Origin: Spirochaetaceae bacterium
Lineage (GTDB): Bacteria > Spirochaetota > Spirochaetia > Treponematales > Treponemataceae
Reading direction: 5' to 3'
NCBI GenBank assembly: GCA_031285525.1
Contig: JAITWB010000010.1
Span: 1-6,783 of the forward strand
Length of the DNA stretch: 6,783 nt
A program made the translations under genes and the position numbers. The notes beneath the pieces were generated by a model, which was given only the letters and a program-made list of their open reading frames with translations, was not told the DNA's origin and did no database searches. The first letter of the stretch is position 1. Every line of letters begins with the position of its first letter. This document shows, in pieces, positions 1 to 4,980 of this stretch.

Positions 1-1005
1 GATTTTTGTGTTCTCCGGCTCCAGAGAGAGGGCTTTGAGAAGCCGTTTTTTGCTTTCCCCGAGATCCCCGGTTTCAAGACAACAGATGGACAATTCGTTG
101 AGGGTATCTGCGTTTTCCCCTCCTTCGGCAATGGTCTGCAGGAAGGCATCCCTGGCGGCTTCCCAGCGGCCGAGACGTCTCAAGCCCCAGCCTAAGAGAA
201 ACCAAGCGTTCCAGACCTTAGGATTTTTCTGGAGAAACAGCTTTATCTGTTCGAGCCCTCTCTCTTCTTCCCCCATGGCTATAAAATCATAGGCCGATTT
301 AAACAGCTCGTCATCGAGGTTTCTGTTGTCGATATCGGCTATAATTTCCTGAGAACGCTGGCGTTTATATTCTCCGTTTTCCGAATCATCCTCGGCAATA
401 CGCAGATAGGTGGTAAAACACTCTCTGGCTCGGGCAAAATTCTTTTGCTTCAGATAGAAAAAACCGCCGTTAAAGAAGGACTCCGCTACGGAAGGCTCCG
501 CAGTCATGACCGTTTTATAGAAAGAAGCGGCTGTGTCATCGCAGGCGTCTGCGTCCTCAATGAGACCGGACTCACGATAGGAATCCGCCCGCTGATCATA
601 GAAGATGGCGGAGTTGAGGAGGGTTGCCATGTCCTCAGGATCAAGCCCTCTGAGGGCAGTGAAGATCTCTTCAGCAATAGCGAAATCGCCGTTTTTGGCG
701 CACATCACCGCTGTCTGGGTCAGCTCTTGCTTGATTGAGGGCTTTACCGCATTGATGAGTGCGCGATAGTAGCCGCTGTTGGCAGTATCAGGTTCATAGG
801 CAAGCAGGGTCAGGATTCCCGCAAGGATCATCTCCCAGGTAAGTCCCGATATATCGAATTCTTGCGCTCCATTAAGCTGATCCGAAGAGGTCATCTGTAC
901 CGGGAGCGGAATGGATGTATCTATAGGAAAAGCATTTTCCGGGGGAGTGAAATTCGCAGGGAGTGAAATAAAAACAACCGAATCAAGCGGGTGTGATGTA
1001 CTCAT
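1..1005 (-). CDS. TPR-repeat protein, N-terminal 335 residues (3' end beyond window)
   Basis: This reading frame is open from an ATG at 1005 to the window edge, so the C-terminus is missing. No signal peptide or membrane helix is visible, which suggests a cytoplasmic protein. Residues 1-50 are proline- and serine-rich. From about residue 95 the chain is helical with tetratricopeptide-like spacing: around 97-130 (AKNGDFAIAEEIF), 172-206 (FFYLKQKNFARARECFTTYL) and two clear consecutive repeats at 263-296 (AWFLLGWGLRRLGRWEAARDAF) and 299-332 (ELSICCLETGDLGESKKRLLKAL, then the usual LEP turn). TPR arrays bind partner proteins and have no activity of their own, so the specific role is unknown. The ATG has a good ribosome-binding site, AAGGA at 1012-1016 with a 6-nt spacer. 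It lies 25 nt after the PilZ gene, and no promoter or terminator is seen between them, so the two are probably co-transcribed. Presence of the gene and the TPR fold are secure; function is open. Confidence 0.88.
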   Translation of the reverse strand, partial: MSTSHPLDSVVFISLPANFTPPENAFPIDTSIPLPVQMTSSDQLNGAQEFDISGLTWEMILAGILTLLAYEPDTANSGYYRALINAVKPSIKQELTQTAVMCAKNGDFAIAEEIFTALRGLDPEDMATLLNSAIFYDQRADSYRESGLIEDADACDDTAASFYKTVMTAEPSVAESFFNGGFFYLKQKNFARARECFTTYLRIAEDDSENGEYKRQRSQEIIADIDNRNLDDELFKSAYDFIAMGEEERGLEQIKLFLQKNPKVWNAWFLLGWGLRRLGRWEAARDAFLQTIAEGGENADTLNELSICCLETGDLGESKKRLLKALSLEPENTKI

Positions 1006-1030
1006 GGTAAATCCTTATAACGGAATTGTT

Positions 1031-2017
1031 TCAGCTGCCGGTGTTCTGTCCGGCGGCGGTAACAACAGTCTTTTCGACATCCGTCAGATTCATCTCACCG
1101 ACGATTTTTCCTGTTTTTACCGTCTCTGTAACAGATTCCGATTTTGCGACAGCAGGGGCTTTTTTTGCTTCGCCCTGTATTGATGATGAACTCTGATGAT
1201 TTTCCGGCTCACCAGGCGACTTCTTTCGAACCTGGGAGAGATAATCGTTAACATGAATCTTATAGGAGATAGGCACCGTATGTTCTGTATACTTGATCGA
1301 TACCGCAAGGATGCTCTTGCTGTGATCTATTTCCTCGATCTGGGATATGACGCCTTTCAGTTCAATAGTTTCACGGGGTTCATCAAATTCGAGGCGGATA
1401 GCTGCGTCCTTGCCTTTGAGAAAGTTAGGTATTCCCATAAGCATAAGCTTTGCACCAGAGAAGGATATATCCCTGAGGATACAACGCCGAGGGACATTCT
1501 GTATATAGACCATTAGTTCTTTTTGCAGAATATGGAGCTTTCGCAGGGAATCGGGGGTTATCAGAACGCTTTCATCTTTGCGTTTGACAGAATTCGCATT
1601 CGCCTCAAGGAGGGTTCCCATTATCTCTATAAGGTCATCCGGCGGACGCTGGGTAAAATTCAGCGTGACAATAGCCAGATCTTGTGAATTCTCATAAGGA
1701 AGGATCGATACCACCCTTGAGGGGACATAAAACATGATCGTTCTATTGTCCGGAGGCTGGAAACAAAAACGTAAGTTCACGGTGACAGCGTCTTTGGAGA
1801 TACGCGCAAAAGCGCCGCTCTTGGTTCCTATGATAATCTTTGCTGCAAGAAAGGAAGTAGAATGGATTATACAGGGCCATTGACTGTCGATACATTTAAG
1901 GTAGACTTGCCGGGCATCGAGATTCGTTGCCTTTATTATTTCCTTGGTAAAGGCGACATCAATGTCACGGAAGAGATCATAATACCTTGTTATCTGTTGA
2001 GTAGTAGCAACTCCCAT
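1031..2017 (-). CDS. PilZ-domain cyclic-di-GMP receptor, PlzA-like two-part architecture
   Basis: This 328-residue protein should bind the second messenger c-di-GMP in the cytoplasm. Both halves of the PilZ signature are intact and adjacent: RxxxR at R178/R182 (RCILR) and DxSxxG at D183/S185/G188 (DISFSG), in the usual position just before the PilZ beta-barrel (about 175-262). An N-terminal region (about 25-140) rich in beta strands is joined by a helix (about 155-172). This resembles the PilZN3-PilZ layout of Borrelia PlzA, and that comparison is from memory. Residues 265-328 form a hydrophilic, probably disordered tail (KKSPGEPENHQSSSS onward), which is extra relative to the roughly 260-residue PlzA. 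The ATG at 2017 is the only plausible start: an in-frame TGA lies 9 nt upstream and the next Met is residue 95. A TPR protein follows 25 nt downstream. Motility or virulence regulation is a plausible output by analogy but is not shown here. Confidence 0.92.
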   Translation of the reverse strand: MGVATTQQITRYYDLFRDIDVAFTKEIIKATNLDARQVYLKCIDSQWPCIIHSTSFLAAKIIIGTKSGAFARISKDAVTVNLRFCFQPPDNRTIMFYVPSRVVSILPYENSQDLAIVTLNFTQRPPDDLIEIMGTLLEANANSVKRKDESVLITPDSLRKLHILQKELMVYIQNVPRRCILRDISFSGAKLMLMGIPNFLKGKDAAIRLEFDEPRETIELKGVISQIEEIDHSKSILAVSIKYTEHTVPISYKIHVNDYLSQVRKKSPGEPENHQSSSSIQGEAKKAPAVAKSESVTETVKTGKIVGEMNLTDVEKTVVTAAGQNTGS

Positions 2018-2026
2018 AATTCTTCA

Positions 2027-2055
2027 ATAATAGCCGGTTCTTTAGAAGAGATCAA
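2027..2055 (-). promoter_or_regulatory. Predicted sigma70-type promoter of the PilZ-TPR operon
   Basis: Reading the minus strand, a -35 box TTGATC (2055-2050) is separated by exactly 17 nt from a -10 box TATTAT (2032-2027). The boxes match the consensus at 4 of 6 and 5 of 6 positions. The expected transcription start is the A at about 2020, only 3 nt before the ATG at 2017. This is the only well-formed promoter in the AT-rich gap between the glycosidase relic and pilZ. The predicted transcript would have almost no 5' leader. Confidence 0.6.
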
Positions 2056-2163
2056 GCTTAAAATTGACATTTTCACGGATATTGTTCTTTATTTAGAGAC
2101 ATTTGAGAAAATCGCAAAGCCGATATTATTTCCTGTAATGCGACCATTCCCAAAGGGGAAATA
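2056..2163. other. AT-rich spacer between glycosidase relic and pilZ promoter
   Basis: No coding sequence is supported here. The spacer has a repeated ATATTATTT (2124-2132 and 2161-2169) and a short imperfect inverted repeat, ATTCCC/GGGGAAAT (about 2146-2162), without a following T run on the minus strand. I see no clear terminator for the relic. Confidence 0.4.
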
Positions 2164-2572
2164 TTATTTATTCTGTATTTCATATTTCTCCTCTGAGGTT
2201 CGGATTACGAAAGTTCTTGATCCGCCGCCATCAAGGAAAGACCGTCTTCGGCTCCGAGCCATAAAAGCCATTCGGCGCTCTCTTCGAATGTCATACCTCG
2301 GCTGTGAGCGGGGTATTCGCCCTCAGCAACCAGCAGGTAGAGGATTCTCCCCTTGGCGACTGTTCCCACGCAAGTCCGTGTGTTTTGAGGTCGATTCTGG
2401 CGCCGTAGAAGTGTAAGGGGATAGAAGTATCGGAAAAAGAACAGATATCAATACCCGGAGCAAGGGATTCCCACGAAGGAACAGAAAGACTTGTTCGTTC
2501 GGGAAAAAATAGAGAGAGTTCATCGTTAACGAACCGCCGCCGGAGAGCATTACACATGACGTTAAAAGAGGG
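2164..2572 (-). pseudogene. Decayed phosphodiester glycosidase (NAGPA/DUF2233-type) gene
   Basis: No single frame is a convincing gene, but three minus-strand frames join into one recognisable protein. From about 2530 to 2381 one frame reads a typical N-terminal edge of the domain, including APGIDICSF and then FYGARIDLKT. From about 2378 to 2232 a second frame reads the C-terminal part: RTCVG, GRILYLLVAEGE, then SRGMTFEESAEWLLWLGAED. From 2232 to 2164 a third frame carries the family signature LDGGGSRTFVI and ends at a TAA. The first junction lacks roughly 100 residues that the domain should have, so it looks like an internal deletion. The second needs one missing G next to 2232. Upstream, at 2554-2575, a hydrophobic stretch ending IPLLTSC could be a leftover lipoprotein signal, but it has no start codon. 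Intact members are usually envelope enzymes or lipoproteins cleaving sugar phosphodiesters. This copy cannot make one. Family assignment rests on motif order recalled from the family. Confidence 0.72.
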
Positions 2573-2578
2573 ATAAAT

Positions 2579-2611
2579 AAAAAAACCGCCCATACTATGG
2601 ACGGTTTTTTT
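2579..2611 (-). terminator. Rho-independent terminator after rpsU, possibly bidirectional
   Basis: The minus strand reads a near-perfect inverted repeat, CCGTCCATAGTATGGGCGG (2604-2586), followed directly by seven T residues (2585-2579). It begins 18 nt past the rpsU stop at 2623-2625. Seven A residues (2611-2605) flank the other side, so the structure would also terminate plus-strand transcription. It separates rpsU from the glycosidase relic. Confidence 0.87.
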
Positions 2612-2622
2612 ATACATAAGGA

Positions 2623-2844
2623 CTAATATCCTTTTCCATTATCCCGGGTTTTCCGGTTTTTCTTCATAAGCTTGCGCTGAAGAGCCTTGTTTTTCCGGTT
2701 CTTAATCGTAGAAGGTTTTTCAAAATATTCGCGTTTCTTCCATTCACGGATAATTCCTTCTTTCTCGACCATCCTTTTAAAGCGCTTTATCGCCTTTTCA
2801 AGGTTCTCGGAGTCATCAACAAAAATATGAGCTATTTTAATCAC
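2623..2844 (-). CDS. rpsU: 30S ribosomal protein S21
   Basis: This small basic protein of the 30S subunit is needed for translation initiation in the bacteria where it has been studied. The S21 core is clear: [19 protein letters not shown], then [13 protein letters not shown], then a lysine/arginine tail. The gene has its own promoter, leader and terminator. The start is uncertain. The first usable codon in frame is GTG at 2844, giving 73 residues, but that GTG lies inside the Shine-Dalgarno sequence. The ATA at 2835, 8 nt past the GGGGG, would give [15 protein letters not shown] and a 70-residue protein whose N-terminal length matches ordinary S21. The GTG coordinate is kept because ATA is a very rare start. 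Identity is secure; the N-terminus is not. Confidence 0.93.
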   Translation of the reverse strand: MIKIAHIFVDDSENLEKAIKRFKRMVEKEGIIREWKKREYFEKPSTIKNRKNKALQRKLMKKNRKTRDNGKGY

Positions 2845-2850
2845 CCCCTT
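2840..2850 (-). promoter_or_regulatory. Near-complete Shine-Dalgarno sequence of rpsU that questions the GTG start
   Basis: The minus strand reads AAGGGGGTGAT, one base different from the full anti-16S complement AAGGAGGTGAT. The GTG at 2844-2842 overlaps it, which leaves no spacer. With this site the expected start is about 5-9 nt past the G run, where the frame offers AAA and then ATA (2835-2833) but no ATG, GTG or TTG. Confidence 0.7.
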
Positions 2851-2876
2851 TCGGTCATATTATCCGCAGTACTCAT

Positions 2877-2900
2877 CCCAAGGCAGTATTCGCCTACGGG
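2877..2900 (-). other. Possible hairpin in the rpsU leader
   Basis: In the predicted leader, CCC and AGGC on the 5' side can pair with GCCT and GGG on the 3' side around a 7-nt loop, with a small internal mismatch. It lies between the predicted transcription start and the Shine-Dalgarno sequence. Ribosomal protein leaders often carry autoregulatory structures, but a short imperfect hairpin like this can arise by chance. Confidence 0.25.
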
Positions 2901-2909
2901 TATTCCACG

Positions 2910-2939
2910 ATTATAGCAAAATCAACGTTTTATAGTCAA
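2910..2939 (-). promoter_or_regulatory. Strong predicted sigma70-type promoter of rpsU
   Basis: The minus strand has a -35 box TTGACT (2939-2934, 5 of 6 consensus), an 18-nt spacer and a perfect -10 box TATAAT (2915-2910). An extended -10 TGC (2918-2916) sits immediately upstream of the -10. Transcription should start near 2903, giving a leader of about 60 nt. It lies 6 nt beyond the stop codon of the upstream lipoprotein gene, with no terminator between them, so read-through from the smc operon could add to rpsU expression. Confidence 0.85.
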
Positions 2940-2945
2940 TGCCTG

Positions 2946-4547
2946 TCACCGGATATTAAAGTAAAACCGGTTGATATAGGTTATCCGTTCCTGTGCTTCC
3001 CGCCAACGGGGGCTGGAAGGGAAGGCGTCTACCACTGTTTTGTAGGCATCCAGTGCGCGGCGGATGTTTCGGGTGGAGCCGTTTTCCTCATATGCCTGTC
3101 CCCTGAGGAACCATCCTTCGTCCAAATTGGTAACAGAGGTACGGAAAAACTGATTTAGCAGATCCAGCGCCTTTGACGAATCGCCTGCGATAAGCGCAGC
3201 TTCTGCCTCGGTCAAAAGCTGCGCTGAAGAAAGCTGTCCTCTGCTTGATCCAACATTTTGTTCCGTGGGCGGAACACCGTTTGGTACCTCCACTGGGGCA
3301 CCGGGGACAGCAGGTGAGGCTGCTGCCGGGGCGCTTGATGTTACCGGTGTACTGGAAGGAGCCCGTTCTCCAACCCCGGTTGTGAGGGGCAAGGTTGTTG
3401 ATGAACCTGCAGATTCGGCGGTTGTCTCCTGATTGACCGGAGGGGCTTTCGGAATTGCCGGAGCAGGAAGCTCGGCGACGGCAGCGTTTGTTTCGCTGAC
3501 TGGGTTGTCGCCGGAAGCAGCCGTCGCAGGAGCTGCCGGAATGTATAGTGGCGCATGTATCCGTTCCGTTCCTTTGTAGGGGGCGCCTTCCACAGTCACT
3601 TGCAGCCAGTCATCGACGTAGCTGTCCGAAATAACATCCTGTCTGCTAAAATGAAGGATATAGGTTCCCGGTGTTTTCCCCCGCAGGGAAAAGAGGGTGT
3701 CTCTGTCTTTCAACTTTCGTCCGTAATAGAGCATTCCATCGAGCCCCTGTATATCCCCCAGGTACATCCACCCGGAACCGGGATAGAGTATGTCGAGATA
3801 TTGATCCGGATTGACGGTAACAGTCCGGGAAGGGGTAACCGCTATACTGCCTCCGGGGACGCTGTTTTCCTGTATATACGGAACTGCCGGTTCATAGAGC
3901 CATATTCCCCCTTTAGGAGTGGGAAGCTCTTCGGCGATGATCTTTACCATAGGGGCATCTTCCAGGGGAATTTCTGCAGTTGCCGGAGTTTGTTCGGGAA
4001 CAGAGACGGGTTCGGAAGCCGCATTCGGTTCTGTATTGGTGCTCAACTCCGGTACCGTTTCTATAACAGCGAAACGCAGAGGTTCTACTGTTGGTACGGA
4101 TAAATCTTCCGCCAGAAGGGAATCTTCGGAGAGTGAAGGATGGAGCAGGAAAATGATTTCAGGAGTCTCTTCTTCCAGAGGCGCCGGTGCTTCTGCGGCG
4201 GGGAGGGGAACTGTTTCTTCTTCCGGAGGAAGCGGCTCCTGAATGAGCGGTTCATGAATGAGGTCGGGAAGCGTTTCGGCTTCGGGAGTTTCGGGATTCG
4301 GTACGTCGATAGGCTCAGCGGCGATTTCCGAGTCGGCGCTGCCGGATTTGAGACGATCTTCGGTTATAACAGTTGGCTCTACCGGAGATTCCTCTGCGAC
4401 AGGGAGCGCTTCCGGTACCGTTTCCGTAGAGGGTGTTTCTGCAGAAGGAACTTCTGAGGGCGGCTGTTCGGGAGTAGTCTTGCATGATGCTGCAAAGACG
4501 CAGAGCAGTAGAACGGGCAGTATTCGCTTTAGCAGCTGTTTTTTCAT
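2946..4547 (-). CDS. Lipoprotein with acidic Pro-rich linker, beta domain and C-terminal TPR-like helices
   Basis: The start is placed at the ATG at 4547, giving 533 residues. It is preceded by GGGAG (4560-4556) with an 8-nt spacer and overlaps the upstream stop codon as ATGA, which suggests translational coupling. An ATG at 4562 would add five residues but fits less well. Residues 1-21 form a lipoprotein signal (MKKQLLKR, a hydrophobic run, then FAASC), so Cys22 should be lipidated and the protein anchored in the envelope. Residues 23 to about 190 are Pro/Glu/Thr-rich with recurring ETVPE-like units. About 213-325 is a folded, strand-rich domain (GGIWLYEP, YPGSGWMYLGD, TPGTYILHFSRQD, WLQVTV). 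About 326-438 is a Pro/Ala/Ser linker. Residues 440-533 contain paired helices with TPR or BamD-like spacing (AEAALIAGDSSKALDLLNQFF, then WFLRGQAYEENG and RRALDAYKTVVDAFP). The layout suggests an envelope scaffold, perhaps peptidoglycan-associated. No enzyme motif is seen and no named family is recognised. Confidence 0.9.
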   Translation of the reverse strand: MKKQLLKRILPVLLLCVFAASCKTTPEQPPSEVPSAETPSTETVPEALPVAEESPVEPTVITEDRLKSGSADSEIAAEPIDVPNPETPEAETLPDLIHEPLIQEPLPPEEETVPLPAAEAPAPLEEETPEIIFLLHPSLSEDSLLAEDLSVPTVEPLRFAVIETVPELSTNTEPNAASEPVSVPEQTPATAEIPLEDAPMVKIIAEELPTPKGGIWLYEPAVPYIQENSVPGGSIAVTPSRTVTVNPDQYLDILYPGSGWMYLGDIQGLDGMLYYGRKLKDRDTLFSLRGKTPGTYILHFSRQDVISDSYVDDWLQVTVEGAPYKGTERIHAPLYIPAAPATAASGDNPVSETNAAVAELPAPAIPKAPPVNQETTAESAGSSTTLPLTTGVGERAPSSTPVTSSAPAAASPAVPGAPVEVPNGVPPTEQNVGSSRGQLSSAQLLTEAEAALIAGDSSKALDLLNQFFRTSVTNLDEGWFLRGQAYEENGSTRNIRRALDAYKTVVDAFPSSPRWREAQERITYINRFYFNIR

Positions 4548-4978
4548 GGTATCATCTCCCATATATTGGAAATAAGAGCATCATTTGATTGTTTGAGATC
4601 TTCCAGCATGGTTCCGTCCGGTTCGGTGTACCACCGCTCCAGTTCCGCATCTCCCCAGGGGGCGCCCGGTTCTTTGGATAAGATGAGACCCGAAGCCGCC
4701 CCTGGTTCCGGGGGAAAGAGGATTTCTTCTGCGGAAACAGGCACGGAGGTAAGGGGATACGCTGCGTCTCCCTTGCCTCCGGCAGTCATGTACAGGACAA
4801 TCGACAGGAGCAACAGAAACAGACACACCGCCGCTGCGGCGATGATGACTGTCTGCCTATGTTCGGCTATAAAATCGCCAAGCTTGTCACTGACGAAATC
4901 GCTTATACTCTCCCGCAGGGTATTTAGGAACCCCCGTATCGTATTCAGTCCATCCTGTATAGTATCCGGCAGATTCAC
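4544..4978 (-). CDS. Single-pass membrane protein of unknown function, between smc and lipoprotein gene
   Basis: The 144-residue protein starts at a GTG at 4978, 2 nt after the smc stop. GAGGAG (4992-4987), inside the end of smc, is a good ribosome-binding site with an 8-nt spacer. Residues 5-40 form an amphipathic, probably cytoplasmic helix region. Residues 43-64 are one strong transmembrane helix (AAAAVCLFLLLLSIVLY). The rest should lie outside the inner membrane, beginning with a proline-rich part (LFPPEPG) and ending with a conserved-looking Trp/Asp/Glu-rich part (WGDAELERWYTEPDG to NIWEMIP). Its stop TGA overlaps the next gene's ATG. I recall similar short membrane proteins in other spirochaetes but cannot name a family. 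The position suggests a role at the envelope alongside the downstream lipoprotein; a link to SMC itself is only positional. Confidence 0.87.
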   Translation of the reverse strand: MNLPDTIQDGLNTIRGFLNTLRESISDFVSDKLGDFIAEHRQTVIIAAAAVCLFLLLLSIVLYMTAGGKGDAAYPLTSVPVSAEEILFPPEPGAASGLILSKEPGAPWGDAELERWYTEPDGTMLEDLKQSNDALISNIWEMIP

Positions 4979-4980
4979 GC

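Noticed and set aside
2064..2092. Plus-strand TTGACA as a promoter
   Set aside because: The -35 is perfect, but at 17-18 nt spacing the -10 is only CTTTAT or TTTATT, and no plus-strand gene follows.
2146..2162. ATTCCC/GGGGAAAT inverted repeat as a terminator
   Set aside because: The stem is short and imperfect, and no T run follows it on the minus strand.
2205..2234. Programmed frameshift joining the glycosidase frames
   Set aside because: The site (CTTTCCTTGATGG) has no recognisable slippery heptamer or downstream structure, and the separate internal deletion already breaks the gene.
1862..2416. A 184-codon plus-strand ORF
   Set aside because: It spans the antisense of the PilZ N-terminus, the promoter region and the relic, and shows no protein family features.
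2323..2550. A 75-codon minus-strand ORF
   Set aside because: It overlaps the relic in another frame. Only the bases upstream of it look like a signal peptide; the ORF itself has no family features.
2291..2617. A 108-codon minus-strand ORF as an intact gene
   Set aside because: Its middle reads like the N-terminal edge of a glycosidase, but its first codons lie in the rpsU terminator and its end is out-of-frame sequence over the real C-terminal motifs. It is part of the pseudogene.
3555..4103. A 182-codon plus-strand ORF opposite the lipoprotein
   Set aside because: The minus-strand frame has a lipobox, ribosome-binding site and ATGA coupling. The plus frame has none and is a shadow of Pro/Glu-rich codons.
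2946..4547. Pro/Glu-rich repeats of the lipoprotein as a DNA repeat or mobile feature
   Set aside because: The ETVPE-like units recur irregularly at protein level with variable DNA, which is ordinary low-complexity linker rather than a tandem repeat array.
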